NCBI GenBank assembly: GCA_910589125.1
Contig: CAJURX010000006.1
Span: forward strand, 53,125 to 117,124
Source: an uncultured Eggerthellaceae bacterium
GTDB lineage: Bacteria; Actinomycetota; Coriobacteriia; Coriobacteriales; Eggerthellaceae
Direction of reading: 5' to 3'
Length of the DNA stretch: 64,000 nt
Every line of letters starts with the position of its first letter. Within the stretch, counting starts at the first letter, position 1. The position numbers were made by a program, and so were the translations under genes. This document shows, in pieces, positions 17,262 through 27,800 of this stretch. The notes beneath the pieces were generated by a model, which saw nothing but the letters and a program-made list of their open reading frames with translations, did no database searches and had not been told where the DNA came from.

Positions 17262-19616
17262 TCAGAGCATATCCAGCGGGTCTATATCCACCGCCGTGCT
17301 CACGCCCTCCACCCTCGCACGGAGGCGATGCACCTCTCCCAGGACAATCGACATGTCAGCTCCCAGAGGGCACTTCACGATGATATGCCACCGGAACAGG
17401 TCGCGGATACGCTCGAAGGCGCACGGCGAGGCGGCCAGCACCTCGAATCCCTCGCACCCCTCCCTCTCCAGCGCACGCGCGAGCGCCTCGCGATACGCCT
17501 CAGCCTCGTGCCGGACCATGCGCGCATCGCGCCCCCAAACCAGCACGTTCGCCATGCGCACGTAGGGCGGGAACTCGAGCGCCTCGCGCTTCGGCAGCTC
17601 ATTGCGCAAGAAAGCCTGCCTATCGTATGCCGCAGCCGCCCTGATGGCCACCGAATCGGCCTCGAAGGTCTGGACCATCACGCGCCCAGGGAGATGCGCG
17701 CGCCCCGCACGGCCGGCGACCTGCTGCACCAAGTCGAAGGTGCGCTCGGATGCGCGGAAATCCGGGAGGTGCAGCATCGTATCCGCATTGATGACGCCCA
17801 CGAGCGTGACATCATCGAAGTCCAGGCCCTTCGCGATCATCTGCGTGCCCAGAAGGACCGCGGCTCTGGCTTGGGCGAACTGCTCCAACAAGCGCTGATG
17901 CGCCCCCTTCGCCGCTGTCGTATCAGCATCCATCCTGATGATCTCACAGGGAGCGCTCTCGCGATCAGGGGCTGCGATGCCGGGGATGGACGCTGCCTCG
18001 GATCCCAGCAGCGCACGCAGCTCCGCTTCCACGCGCTGCGTCCCCACGCCGAAGCGCTTGAGGTACGGGCTCGCGCACGACGGGCAGGTCGGAGGGCTCT
18101 GCACCGTGTATCCGCAATGATGGCACACAAGCTTGTTGCCGCTCTCATGGTATGTGAGCGTCGTAGAGCAGAAGCGGCACTCGGGAACGAACCCACAGTC
18201 GCGACAGAGGAGGAACTTCGCGAAGCCGCGCTGATTAAGCAGGAGCACCACCTTGTGCCCTGCTGCGAGCTCTTCGGTGATGGCGCGCGCGAGCCTCTTC
18301 GAGAAGATGCCCTTCGCGCCGCCCTGGAACTCGACCGCCATGTCTATGACCTCGATCTCAGGCATGGGACGGCCGTTCGCTCGCTCCGGGAGGCGCACAT
18401 AGCTCCATGAGGGGAGATGCTTCGCGTGGTGCAGCGCTTCGATGGAAGGCGTTGCAGAGCCGAGCACCACCGTCGCTCCACGCTGCGCCGCCATCCAGCA
18501 GGCGACGTCCCTCGTCACGTATCGCGGCGCGCTCTCCTGCTTGTACGTGGTCTCATGCTCCTCGTCGATGACGATGAGACCCAGATTCTGGACCGGCATG
18601 AACAGGGCGCTCCGTGCACCCACCACGATGCGCGCACCGCCCTTCCTGAGCAGGTCCCACTGGTCATAGCGCTCACCTGCGCTCATCTTGGAGTGCATGA
18701 CGGCCACCATGTCGCCGAAGCGGCCACGAAAGCGCGCCACGGTCTGCGGCGTCAGGGATATCTCCGGCACGAGCACGATAGCGCCCTGCCCGCGCTGGAT
18801 CGCCTTCTCTATGGCTTGCAGATAGACCTCGGTCTTGCCCGAACCCGTGACCCCATCCACCAGCACGGCGACCTTCTCGGTCCCCTCCATGGCATCCGCG
18901 ATCTCATCGAGCGCATGTCGCTGGCTATCCGTGAGCGACTCAGGTCGCTCTGTGCGATGAGGCACGGCACAGAGCTCGCCAGCCGCACGCAGCTTGCGTC
19001 GACGCTCACGCCTCACCGCACCCGCCTTCTCGAGCGACTTCACCGCTTGGGAGAGGTCACCATAGAGGTACTTGAGCTCAGCAAGGCGGATATCTCCTTG
19101 GAGGACGGCTTCCAGCACGACCTCCTGCCGGTACGCGCCCTTGCGCGGCTTGAAGGTGCGCGCTTCGGGGCCTGCGGTGAGCCACGTCTCCTCCTGCCCC
19201 CTCACCTTCGGCATGATCGTGTCCCAGCCACCAGCACCGTTCCGCTTGATCTTGGGCGCAGCGCCCACCGGGAAGAGGAGGCGGATGCACGCAGGGAGCG
19301 GTGCGATATAGCACCGTGCCAGATGCTCCGCTACCTCCATGGCGGCATTCGAGAACAAGGGCTCTGTCAGCACCTCTTCGATGGGCTTCGTCTTGGAAGC
19401 GGCAGCCTCATCCGCATCTGACCGGCGCACGGCCGACACGAACCCGACGACCTGCTGCCGGCCGAACGGCACGCGCACCGCGCACCCCGTTCGGACATCC
19501 ATGTCAGAGGGGATCGCATAGGTGAAGGGCTTGTCCAGGGACTTGGTGGGCAGGTCTATGACGACCTCCGCGACAAGGCCCCGTGCGCTCGCGTCACACC
19601 CCGCGTCAGGCTCCAC
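17262..19616 (-). CDS. priA: Primosomal protein N' (PriA) helicase
   Basis: PriA recognises stalled or recombined forks and reloads the replisome. The 784-residue product has an N-terminal DNA-binding domain ([18 protein letters not shown]), Walker [10 protein letters not shown], the DEEH form of the DEAH motif ([12 protein letters not shown]) and a cluster of eight zinc-binding cysteines (CRDC, CRFC, CHHC, CPSC) in the helicase core. Both helicase motors appear intact, unlike the reduced PriA of mycobacteria. The start is GTG at 19616, which overlaps the end of metK by 11 bases and has AAGGA about 5 bases upstream within metK, indicating translational coupling. Transcription therefore probably depends on the metK promoter. 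Confidence 0.95.
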   Translation of the reverse strand: MEPDAGCDASARGLVAEVVIDLPTKSLDKPFTYAIPSDMDVRTGCAVRVPFGRQQVVGFVSAVRRSDADEAAASKTKPIEEVLTEPLFSNAAMEVAEHLARCYIAPLPACIRLLFPVGAAPKIKRNGAGGWDTIMPKVRGQEETWLTAGPEARTFKPRKGAYRQEVVLEAVLQGDIRLAELKYLYGDLSQAVKSLEKAGAVRRERRRKLRAAGELCAVPHRTERPESLTDSQRHALDEIADAMEGTEKVAVLVDGVTGSGKTEVYLQAIEKAIQRGQGAIVLVPEISLTPQTVARFRGRFGDMVAVMHSKMSAGERYDQWDLLRKGGARIVVGARSALFMPVQNLGLIVIDEEHETTYKQESAPRYVTRDVACWMAAQRGATVVLGSATPSIEALHHAKHLPSWSYVRLPERANGRPMPEIEVIDMAVEFQGGAKGIFSKRLARAITEELAAGHKVVLLLNQRGFAKFLLCRDCGFVPECRFCSTTLTYHESGNKLVCHHCGYTVQSPPTCPSCASPYLKRFGVGTQRVEAELRALLGSEAASIPGIAAPDRESAPCEIIRMDADTTAAKGAHQRLLEQFAQARAAVLLGTQMIAKGLDFDDVTLVGVINADTMLHLPDFRASERTFDLVQQVAGRAGRAHLPGRVMVQTFEADSVAIRAAAAYDRQAFLRNELPKREALEFPPYVRMANVLVWGRDARMVRHEAEAYREALARALEREGCEGFEVLAASPCAFERIRDLFRWHIIVKCPLGADMSIVLGEVHRLRARVEGVSTAVDIDPLDML

Positions 19617-20868
19617 AGGCTTCCTTCAGCGCATCCACCCTATCCGTCGCCTCCCACGTGAATTCGGGGCACTCGCGACCGAAGTGGCCATAGGCGGCCG
19701 TCTTCTGATAGATGGGGCGACGAAGGTCCAGCGCATCGATGATCGCACCAGGCCGCAGGTCGAACACCTTCGCTATGGCGCTCTCGATCCGCTCCTCAGA
19801 GACGGTGCTCGTGCCGAACGTGTCCACCATGACGCTCACCGGCTCAGCTACGCCGATCGCATAGGCTAGCTGCACCTCGCATCTGTCCGCGAGCCCCGCA
19901 GCGACCACGTTCTTGGCCACCCAACGCGCTGCATACGCAGCCGAGCGGTCCACCTTCGTGCAATCCTTGCCTGAGAACGCGCCACCACCATGGCGACCCA
20001 TGCCGCCATAGGTATCCACGATGATCTTGCGACCCGTCAGTCCCGCATCCCCCATGGGGCCACCGATGACGAAGCGGCCCGTGGGATTCACGAACACCTC
20101 CACATCATCGGTGAGCTTGATATCCTCGGCCTCGAATACCGGCTCGATGACGTTGTCGATGATCGCCTCGCGCAACGTGGCGGCATCCACATCCTCGGAA
20201 TGCTGGGTGGAGACGACCACCTTCTCCACAGCCACGGGCTTATCATCCACGTAGCGCACCGATACCTGGGTCTTCCCGTCGGGGCGCAGGAACGCGAGGG
20301 TCCCGTTCTTGCGCACCTGGGTCAGGCGCTCTGAGAGCCGGTGCGCGAGGTAGATGGGCATGGGCATGAGCGTTGACGTCTCATTGCACGCATAGCCGAA
20401 CATCATCCCCTGATCGCCTGCGCCCACCGTGCTGTATGGGTCATCCGCGCTGCCGCCGCTCTGCGCCTCCATGGATTCGTCCACGCCCTGCGCGATGTCG
20501 GGGGACTGCTCATGGATGGAGCTCATGACAGCGCAAGTGTTTCCGTCGAAACCGTACTTGGCGCGGTCATACCCGATGCCGGTCACCACATCGCGGACGA
20601 TCTGCTGCACATCGACATAGGCCTGCGTGCGGATCTCGCCCGTCACGAATACGGTGCCCGTGGTGGTGAGCGTCTCGCAGGCGCAGCGGACGTCATCCAC
20701 GTTCGCCGGCGCACCATCGGGTGCGATGTATCCGCTCTTCTGGAGCTCTATCTCCTTTGCCAGGATCGCATCGAGTATGGCATCCGAGATCTGGTCGCAG
20801 ATCTTGTCGGGATGACCTTCGGTGACCGATTCGCTGGTGAATAGATACGTGCGCGTACCATCGCTCAT
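19606..20868 (-). CDS. metK: S-adenosylmethionine synthetase
   Basis: MetK makes SAM from methionine and ATP. The 420-residue product shows [16 protein letters not shown] (ATP site), [12 protein letters not shown] (the methionine-site hexapeptide) and [19 protein letters not shown] (the P-loop-like motif). It is somewhat longer than the usual 385-400, from small insertions such as [13 protein letters not shown]. The ATG at 20868 follows a perfect AAGGAGG at a 5-base spacing; a longer reading from 21045 would start inside the 5' leader and is rejected. The leader carries an S-box-type riboswitch whose closing stem includes the Shine-Dalgarno, so high SAM is expected to shut off translation of metK and, by coupling, priA. 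Confidence 0.97.
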   Translation of the reverse strand: MSDGTRTYLFTSESVTEGHPDKICDQISDAILDAILAKEIELQKSGYIAPDGAPANVDDVRCACETLTTTGTVFVTGEIRTQAYVDVQQIVRDVVTGIGYDRAKYGFDGNTCAVMSSIHEQSPDIAQGVDESMEAQSGGSADDPYSTVGAGDQGMMFGYACNETSTLMPMPIYLAHRLSERLTQVRKNGTLAFLRPDGKTQVSVRYVDDKPVAVEKVVVSTQHSEDVDAATLREAIIDNVIEPVFEAEDIKLTDDVEVFVNPTGRFVIGGPMGDAGLTGRKIIVDTYGGMGRHGGGAFSGKDCTKVDRSAAYAARWVAKNVVAAGLADRCEVQLAYAIGVAEPVSVMVDTFGTSTVSEERIESAIAKVFDLRPGAIIDALDLRRPIYQKTAAYGHFGRECPEFTWEATDRVDALKEACGA

Positions 20869-20873
20869 GGGAG

Positions 20874-20975
20874 CCTCCTTCATCGATGATGGCAGGACCA
20901 CCTTGGCAGCATGCATGCCAGGTTGGTGTCGGGGTCGTAGAGCCAACTCTCTAACCCGACTCTTGATAATGGGAT
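20874..20975 (-). promoter_or_regulatory. SAM riboswitch (SAM-I/SAM-IV clan) in the metK leader
   Basis: Minus-strand features match the S-box core. P1 is formed by TTATC (20965-20969) and GATGA (20880-20884). The conserved AAGAG J1/2 follows, then P2 with GTCGGG / CCCGAC and an AGAG-TTGG-CTCT tip. CCAACC and AAGGT flank P3. The P2 loop TGGC (20942-20945) can pair with GCCA (20890-20893), the typical pseudoknot. There is no room for the usual P4, which suggests the compact SAM-IV-like form. The 3' side of P1 continues directly into AAGGAGG, so ligand binding would hide the ribosome binding site. Confidence 0.7.
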
Positions 20976-20991
20976 CTGCATACGGCGCTCG

Positions 20992-20997
20992 ATTATA
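20992..20997 (-). promoter_or_regulatory. -10 element of the metK promoter
   Basis: A perfect TATAAT on the minus strand lies just ahead of the riboswitch; the transcript would start near 20985 and have a leader of about 115 bases. The best upstream TTGCGC is 20 bases away, so the -35 is weak. Confidence 0.65.
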
Positions 20998-21029
20998 GGG
21001 CATGCACCCCCGTGGGGGCGCAAGAACTT

Positions 21030-21052
21030 GGCGAAGGCAGCTCACCTTCGCC
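21030..21052 (-). terminator. Hairpin after the Nfo-like gene
   Basis: A perfect 8-bp stem (GGCGAAGG / CCTTCGCC) with a 7-base loop lies 36 bases after the stop codon, followed on the minus strand by AAGTTCTTG. It separates this gene from the metK promoter. Confidence 0.6.
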
Positions 21053-21087
21053 TCATGTTCTCTTGAGCAGAGATGATGCTTCCCTGC

Positions 21088-21927
21088 CTATTTCCCGACG
21101 TAGGCCTTCTGGAAGCGCGCGACGTCGCGCTCATAGGTGACGAGCGTGGAGTGCGGCTCCTCGAGATAGAACGCTCGTCCCGCTAGGCGCGGATCGCTCG
21201 TCAGCGCAGAGAGCGCCTCGAAGCCGATCAGGCCCTCCCCGATGGGAGCGTGCCTATCCACCCGGCTGCCGCGCTCCTCCTTCGAATCGTTCAGATGCAG
21301 GGCGCAGAGCTTATCCAGCCCGATCGCATCGTCGAACTCGTCCAATACGCCTGCAAGGTCGGACTTGATGTCATAGCCTGCCGCCCATATGGCTGACGTG
21401 TCGACGCAGATGCCCACCTTGTCGGCATGGTCCACACCCTGGATCATCTTCGCCAGCTGGTCGAACGTGGAGCCTATCTGGCTCCCCTCGCCTGCCATGG
21501 TGTCGATCAGCACCTTCGTGGACTGGCTCTTGGTCATGGTGGAGTTCAGGGCGTCCACGACGTTCTGGATGGCCTCGTCCTCAGATACCCCTGGAGCGCT
21601 TCCTGGACGGATCAGATAGTACTGACCGGGCACCTCCTCAAGGCGCGCCATGTCCTCGGACATCACCATCAGCGCGAAGTCCCTCTTCTCGCGCTCGGGA
21701 TTCGCCGGCTCGACATCATAGGGCGCATATCCGCAGACCTGCTGGATGCCATGCTCCGCTGCATAGGACCGATATGCGTCGATGTCCTTGGGATCATCCT
21801 TCGCCACCGCGCCGCCGCGCGGATTGCGCGTGAAGTACTGAAAGGTGTTCGCATTGATGGAGACTGCCTCCTTCGCCATGAAGAGGTATCCCTCGCGCTT
21901 CGACAGGTGACATCCAATGGTCAGCAT
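21088..21927 (-). CDS. Endonuclease IV-like TIM-barrel protein with altered metal site
   Basis: The 279-residue product aligns end to end with endonuclease IV (Nfo), the zinc-dependent AP endonuclease of base excision repair. The start is ATG at 21927 with AAGGA 5 bases upstream. Compared with the nine E. coli metal ligands, five are kept: Asp176, His211 (LHLNDSK), Asp224, His226 (DRHAPIGEG) and Glu256. Four are replaced: His69 by Tyr67 (GYAPY), His109 by Arg107 (LIRPGS), Glu145 by Asp142 (LIDTMAGEGS) and His182 by Ala179 (DTSAIW). The gene is otherwise intact. It may be a repurposed family member, bind fewer metals, or be a sugar-phosphate isomerase-like enzyme; AP endonuclease activity is doubtful. 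Confidence 0.8.
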   Translation of the reverse strand: MLTIGCHLSKREGYLFMAKEAVSINANTFQYFTRNPRGGAVAKDDPKDIDAYRSYAAEHGIQQVCGYAPYDVEPANPEREKRDFALMVMSEDMARLEEVPGQYYLIRPGSAPGVSEDEAIQNVVDALNSTMTKSQSTKVLIDTMAGEGSQIGSTFDQLAKMIQGVDHADKVGICVDTSAIWAAGYDIKSDLAGVLDEFDDAIGLDKLCALHLNDSKEERGSRVDRHAPIGEGLIGFEALSALTSDPRLAGRAFYLEEPHSTLVTYERDVARFQKAYVGK

Positions 21928-22013
21928 GGCATATCCTTCCAACGCAGCATCATCTGCATCGGACGATATCCCTCTCGCCTGACCTGCGCGCAGAGGGCAG
22001 CGCAACCGTTACC

Positions 22014-22029
22014 GGGAGGGAACCCTCCC
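22014..22029 (-). terminator. GC-rich hairpin after ffh
   Basis: GGGAGGG and CCCTCCC separated by two bases form a tight stem about 145 bases beyond the ffh stop. There is no T-run, so the role as terminator is uncertain. Confidence 0.35.
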
Positions 22030-22058
22030 TATGCGAAACCGGGACCATCGAGCTGCAT

Positions 22059-22088
22059 GCGGGCTCAGGCGCGCCTGCGCTCCTACAC
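22059..22088 (-). repeat. Dispersed palindromic repeat, copy E
   Basis: Minus-strand reading GTGTAGGAGCGCAGGCGCGC then CTGAGCCCGC, a diverged member of the GTAGGGGCGCA family in the gap between ffh and the Nfo-like gene. Confidence 0.5.
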
Positions 22089-22109
22089 GGATCCTCCCAC
22101 GATGCGAAT

Positions 22110-22139
22110 GCAGGGGCGCGCTTCATGTGCGCCCGCATC
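22110..22139 (+). repeat. Dispersed palindromic repeat, copy F
   Basis: Plus-strand reading GCAGGGGCGCGCTTCATGTG then CGCCCGCATC. It lies in opposite orientation to copy E, about 20 bases away. Confidence 0.6.
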
Positions 22140-22174
22140 TTCGATGGATGCAACCGAGCGCACGAGGGCGCGGA

Positions 22175-23587
22175 TCACATGTCCTTCATCATGGACTGCA
22201 GCTGGCGGATGTCCGACATGCTCATGCCACCGAGCCCCGGCAGACCACCCTTGCGCTTCTTCCCCTTCTTGCCCTTCTTCGAGCGACCTTGCTGCTGGGT
22301 GAGGCCGGCTGTCATCTTCTTGACCATCTTCTTGGTCTCGTTGTACTTCTTCATGAGGTTGTTGACATCGGTCACGGTGACGCCAGCGCCTGCCGCGATG
22401 CGCTTCCTGCGGCCAGCGTTCAGCACATCAGGATGATCGCGCTCCTCAGCGGTCATGGAGTTGATGATGACCTCCATGCCGTCCAGCGCACCCTCGTCCA
22501 CCTGCCCGCTCCCGAGCATCTTATCCCCACCAGGAAGCGCAGAGACGAGCTTGGAGATGCCGCCCATCTTCTTCACCTGGCGATTCATGGTGATGAAGTC
22601 ATTCAGGGTGAGGTTCCCGCGCGCGAGCTCCTCGGCCTCCATCTGCTCCTCTTCGGCCTGCTGCACGCGCACGGCGCTCTCGATCAGGGAGATGACATCC
22701 CCCATCCCCAAGATGCGCTTCGCCATGCGGTCAGGATGGAACTCCTCCAGGGAATCCGGCTTCTCGCCTGAGGATATGAACTTGATGGGCTTCCCTGTGA
22801 CCTCGCGCACGGAGAGCGCGCCGCCACCGCGTGCATCACCATCCATCTTGGACATGATCACGCCGTCGAAATCCACCTTCTCGGCGAATGCGGATACGAC
22901 GCCCACCACATCCTGGCCGGTCATCGCGTCCACCACCATGAGGATCTCATCGGGCTTGACCGCTGCCTTGATGGCAGCCGCCTCATCCATCATTGCCTCA
23001 TCCACATGCAAGCGTCCCGCAGTGTCCACGATCACGACATCGCGCAGGTTGTCGATGGCGTCCTGTATGCCGTCAGTGGCGATGCGCACCGGATCGGCCC
23101 CGTCCTCGCGGAACACGCGCACGCCGATCTCCCCGCCGAGCGTCTGGAGCTGGTCCGCTGCAGCAGGTCGGTAGACGTCGCACGCAACGAGCAACGGAGA
23201 GTGCCCCTCTTGCTTCAAGCGATACGCCAGCTTCGCGCACGCTGTGGTCTTGCCTGAGCCCTGCAAGCCCACGAGCATGATGACGCTGGGGATCCTGCCC
23301 GAGAGCGCGAGCTTCGCATCGGTCCTCCCAAGCAGCTCGGTCAGCTCATCCAGCACGATCTTCACGACGTTCTGGGCAGGCGTGAGCGAGTCCATGACGT
23401 CCGAGGTGAGGCAGCGCTCCTTCGTGCGCGCCACGAACGCCTTCACGACCTTGAAGTTGACATCCGCTTCCAAGAGCGCCAAGCGGATCTCGCGCATCGC
23501 GTCATTGATATCCGCCTCTGTCAGGCGACCCTTGCTCTTAAGACCCGAGAAGATCCCTTGTAGGCGCTGCGAAAGATTCTCAAGCAT
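22175..23587 (-). CDS. ffh: Signal recognition particle protein Ffh
   Basis: Ffh binds signal sequences and SRP RNA and, with FtsY, targets nascent membrane proteins. The 470-residue product has the four-helix N domain, the SRP GTPase domain with GLQGSGKTTACAKLA, DTAGRLHVDE and the TKMDG-like SKMDGDARGG, and a methionine-rich M domain ending in SDIRQLQSMMKDM. A basic Gly/Lys-rich segment precedes the end. GAGGAG lies upstream of the ATG. It follows ftsY by 19 bases and closes the yceD-rpmF-plsX-rnc-smc-ftsY-ffh group, so SRP protein and receptor are co-expressed. Confidence 0.97.
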   Translation of the reverse strand: MLENLSQRLQGIFSGLKSKGRLTEADINDAMREIRLALLEADVNFKVVKAFVARTKERCLTSDVMDSLTPAQNVVKIVLDELTELLGRTDAKLALSGRIPSVIMLVGLQGSGKTTACAKLAYRLKQEGHSPLLVACDVYRPAAADQLQTLGGEIGVRVFREDGADPVRIATDGIQDAIDNLRDVVIVDTAGRLHVDEAMMDEAAAIKAAVKPDEILMVVDAMTGQDVVGVVSAFAEKVDFDGVIMSKMDGDARGGGALSVREVTGKPIKFISSGEKPDSLEEFHPDRMAKRILGMGDVISLIESAVRVQQAEEEQMEAEELARGNLTLNDFITMNRQVKKMGGISKLVSALPGGDKMLGSGQVDEGALDGMEVIINSMTAEERDHPDVLNAGRRKRIAAGAGVTVTDVNNLMKKYNETKKMVKKMTAGLTQQQGRSKKGKKGKKRKGGLPGLGGMSMSDIRQLQSMMKDM

Positions 23588-23606
23588 GGGGCATGCTCCT
23601 CATATC

Positions 23607-24827
23607 TCACCACTTCTCCCAGAAGTGCTTCTTGGCTGGCTCTGCTGCCTTGCGGGCATCATCCATCTCCACGAACTCCGCCCACGACATCTTCGGCGCC
23701 TCATCGGCAAGGGATGCATCTGCGCCCTCCTGGATGGAAGCTGCTTTACGCAGAACATCCACCCCTTCTGAGCGAGGCTGAAGCTCAGTGCTGCCACCGT
23801 CAGCTCCCGCATCGGAGTGGGGCTGGCCCTCTGCGCAAGGAGCGGCTGGCGCCGCCTCGCCCTCGGGAGCGCTCTCCAGGGCTGCGTCCTCCGGTGCATC
23901 TTCGACGAGATCCGCTTCCTCGAAGTCTCCGATCAGCGCGCGCACGAACTGTGAGGGATCGAAATCGCGGAGGTCGTCGATGGATTCTCCCACGCCTATC
24001 TTGATGATGGGCAAGCCGAGCTCATGGGAGATGGCGAGAGAGATGCCGCCCTTCGCGCTGCCATCGAGCTTCGTCACGATGAGCGCATCCAGATGGAGCG
24101 CACGATCGAACTCGCGCGCTTGCTGGAGCCCGTTCTGGCCGGTGGTGGCATCGATCACGAGCACCGTGTAGACGGGCACGTTCGCGCGCTTCTTCGTGAC
24201 GGCGACGACCTTCTCCAGCTCACGCATGAGGTCATCGGAGGTATGGAGCCTGCCTGCGGTGTCTATCAAGACGAGGTCAGCACCCACCTCCTCCGCGCGC
24301 TCTATGGTCTCGAAGCAGACGCTGGCCGGATCGGAGCCGCGCTCGCGCGTGACCACGGGCACATCGGCACGCTGCGCCCAGATCTCCAGCTGCTCTATGG
24401 CAGCTGCGCGGAAGGTGTCCGCGGAGCCCAAGATGACCTTCCTGCCCGCCTTCGCAGCCTCGTTCGCTATCTTGCCCACCGTGGTGGTCTTGCCCGTGCC
24501 ATTGATGCCGACGAACAGCACGATGGCCTCGTCCCCGCCGAGCACCTCGTCCCCGCCGCTCGCGAAGGTCCCTTGTATCTCATCGCTCAACAGGTCGAGC
24601 ACCGCATAGGCATCGGGAAGAGCGAGGCGCGTTGACTTCTCGCGCAGGCTCTCCACGATATCCATGGATGCCGCCCCGCCGATGTCGCTCAAGATGAGCG
24701 TCTCCTCCAGGTCGTCCCAGAACCCCTCATCCAGCTCAGGGCCGCGCCCCAAGAGGACGTTCATGCTCTCCTTGAACTTCTCGCGGGACTTCGCCAGCCC
24801 ACTGGTCATCCTTTCAAAGACGCTCAT
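23607..24827 (-). CDS. ftsY: SRP receptor GTPase FtsY with C-terminal extension
   Basis: FtsY docks SRP-ribosome complexes at the membrane. The 406-residue product has the N domain (about 1-90) and the G domain with GINGTGKTTTVGKIA (near 108-122), DTFRAAA, DTAGRLH and TKLDGSAKGG, ending at the usual GVGESIDDLRDFDP (about 278-291). Unusually, the acidic membrane-associating region that normally precedes the N domain is missing. About 105 residues are instead added after the G domain (301-406), rich in Ala, Glu, Asp and Gly and ending in the basic-aromatic KKHFWEKW. That tail may do the job of the missing A domain (inference). It lies between smc (30-base gap) and ffh (19-base gap). Confidence 0.95.
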   Translation of the reverse strand: MSVFERMTSGLAKSREKFKESMNVLLGRGPELDEGFWDDLEETLILSDIGGAASMDIVESLREKSTRLALPDAYAVLDLLSDEIQGTFASGGDEVLGGDEAIVLFVGINGTGKTTTVGKIANEAAKAGRKVILGSADTFRAAAIEQLEIWAQRADVPVVTRERGSDPASVCFETIERAEEVGADLVLIDTAGRLHTSDDLMRELEKVVAVTKKRANVPVYTVLVIDATTGQNGLQQAREFDRALHLDALIVTKLDGSAKGGISLAISHELGLPIIKIGVGESIDDLRDFDPSQFVRALIGDFEEADLVEDAPEDAALESAPEGEAAPAAPCAEGQPHSDAGADGGSTELQPRSEGVDVLRKAASIQEGADASLADEAPKMSWAEFVEMDDARKAAEPAKKHFWEKW

Positions 24828-24857
24828 GCCAAAGACCTCCTAGAATGGTTCGGCAGC

Positions 24858-27800
24858 TCAGGATGCCTTCGTCCTGAGCGCATCCTCGAGCTTCTGCGAG
24901 AGCACTTTCGTCACGCCATCAGCCTGCATGGACACGCCGAAGAGCACGTCAGCCATCTCCATCGTGCGACGCTGATGCGTGATCATGATGAGCTGCGTAT
25001 CCTTGCGCATCTGCTCTATATAGGCCACCAAGCGGCGCAGGTTGGAATCATCGAGCGCCGCCTCCACCTCATCGAGGATGTAGAAGGGGGTGGCGCGCGT
25101 CTTGTAGAGCGCGAAGAGGAGCGCGAGCGCGGTGAGCGACTTCTCGCCACCCGACATCAGCGACATCTTGGATATGCGCTTGCCGGCAGGCTGCGCGTTC
25201 ACCTCGACGCCGGACTGCTCGACATCCTCAGGGTCCACCAAGGACAGATGCGCCTTCCCGCCCGGGAAGAGCGTGGAGAAGATCATCTGGAAGTTGTCGT
25301 TGACCACCTCGAAGGTGCGCGTGAAGTCATCCTTCATGCGGTCCTCGATCACCGAGTTGATGCGCACGAGGGAGCGTGCTGCGCTGCGCATGTCGCGAAG
25401 CTGGGACTCGAGATAGTCATAGCGTCCCTTGAGCTCCTCGTATTCGCGGGCAGCATCGGGATTGATGGTCCCCAGGCTGGCGATGCGCTTCGTGAGGCGG
25501 AAGGACTCCTCCTCCGTTGCCGCGCGGTCCTCAGGCGGGGGGATCATGAGCGCTCGCTCGAGCGACTCCTCGCAATCCTCCGTGATCACAGCGACCGCAG
25601 CCTGCACCTGCATCTCCGCACGTGCCTTGTCCACTCTCACCGAGGCGAGCAGCTCTTGAGCCTTGTCGTATCCATCCTGCATCTGGCGAGATTCGTCGCG
25701 CAGGCGCTGCATCGTCTCATGCAGCCCATCGGTCGAGCTCTTCGCAGACGCCGATGCATCCTCCAGCTCGCGCATGGCGCGACGCGCTGCGGACACGATG
25801 ACATCCATGATGGAGAGCAAGGGTTCGAGCCTGTTCGCACTCCCCCGCTTCGCCCTGAGCACGCCCTCATCCTCTTCGCGCGACGAGGCGAGCCCCTCGA
25901 CCTCAGCCACCGCACCAGCGATCACGCGCTCGGAGTACGTGCTGCGCTCTGCGAGCTTCGCAGCCTCCAGGCGCGCCTCGGACAGGCGCGCACGCACGCT
26001 CTGCTGCTCCTCGCGAAGCGGCTCTAGCGTCAAGGAGAGCTCCTCGGCGTCCTTCTTGGAGCGCGCGATGGCGTCTGTGACAGCCTCCAGCTTGCCCTCG
26101 AGCTCCTGGATGTTCGGGCGCGTGGCCTGAGCCGTTCCGCTCTCTCGCTCCAAGACCGCATCCAAGCTCTCCAGCTCGCGCGTGGCAGATGCCAGCTTCT
26201 GCGCCGCATCGTCGGCTGCCTGGCGGGCGCTCTGAGCGCTGCCCTTGAGCTCAGCCAAGCGCTCCTTCAAGCTCAGGCTCTCCGTCTGCGCGCGCATGAG
26301 CGCATCCTCTGCGCGCTTCGCCTCCTCAGATGCCTTCACAGACGATGCCTGCGCCTCCAGAAGCGATGCCTTCAGCTCCTCTATGCGGCGAAGACGCGAG
26401 AGCACGCCTGATGCACTGCCCTTCGCATGGATGCCGAGCGCCACCTTGCCATTGGGATAGACCACATCCCCGCTCTTGGTGGCGAATCGGTGCCCTGCAC
26501 CATCTGCGGCATGCGCGGCGAGCGCATCCTTCAGCGTATGGCTGAGGATCACGTCTCCCAGCATGGCGCGTATCGCATCCTCGTATTCGTCGGGGAAGCT
26601 GAGCTCGTCGATCAACCTCGTGCCACCGGAGGTGGCTGCGCCAGCAGATGGGTGCGCCAAGCTCGCGCGGGATGCGGATGCGTCATCTGCCATCAAGAGC
26701 ACGGCAGATGCGGAATCATCCTCGGCCATGGCCACGTCCGCGCATTCGACCTCCGTTGCACCATCGACGAGGACGGCCGCTAGGTCAGAGCCGAGGAGCG
26801 CCTCCACGAGCGCTTCGAGCTCTGGGGGCACCTTGACTGCATGGGAGAGGATGTTGATCTTGCTACCGCGCTCGCGCAGCGCGTCGATCGCACCCTGAGC
26901 ACCTGCCTCCATGGCCTCGCTCTCGGACTGCTCGATCTCCTCCAGCGCCTTGACCTGCGCTTCGAGCGACCTCTCCTGCGCTTGCGCCTCATCTGATGCA
27001 CGTCGAGCCTCTTCGCGGGCCTGCATGCAGGTGCCGACCAAGGTGCGCGCGCCCTTCTCCTGCTCATCGAGCGCCAAGAGCGCATCTTCTGCGCTAGCCG
27101 CCTCTGCCTGCGCGATGCGCGCATCGGCAGTGAGCCTGTCTATCTGCACGGAGAGCTCGGCCTTATGGCCCTCGATCACCTTGATCTGGGCCATGCTGTT
27201 CGTGAGCATCTCCTTGGCGTGGGCGAGCTCTTCGCGGATGCGCGTGCTCTCCGTGGTGGCTGCCGCCATCTCCTGCGAGAGCTCGGATGCGCGCTTCTCG
27301 GACTCCGCCAGGGCTGCGGTGGCTATGCGATCCGCCTCAGCCAAGCCCTCGACGCGATCAGCGCTCTCCTTGCTCGCCACTGAATCAGCATCCGCCTGCC
27401 TGCGGGCCTCAGCGAGCTTCGCTTGGGCACGCTCCATGGAAGCAGCGGCTTGCTGGATATGCACCTCGAGCTCCGTTGCGCGCGCGAGCGCAGAGCGGCG
27501 CCTGTCGCGGATGAGCATGGTGGTCGAATCCAGGCGCTCCGCAGCGGCGGTCACCTGCTGATAGCTCCGAGAGAGCACGTTCGCATCCTGGCTATCTTCA
27601 CGGATGCGCTCCTGGAGCTCGGATATCTGGGCATCGAGCGCATCTCCCTTGGCCTTGCGCGCATCGCAATCCGCGAGCGCGACGCGCTCCCGCTCCGCTA
27701 TGCGAGCATGCTCCGTGCGCAGGTTCCTGAGGTCGTCCACGGCAAGGACGAGCTTCACTTGTGCAAGGTCCTCCGCGAGCTCAGCGTACTTGAGCGCGCG

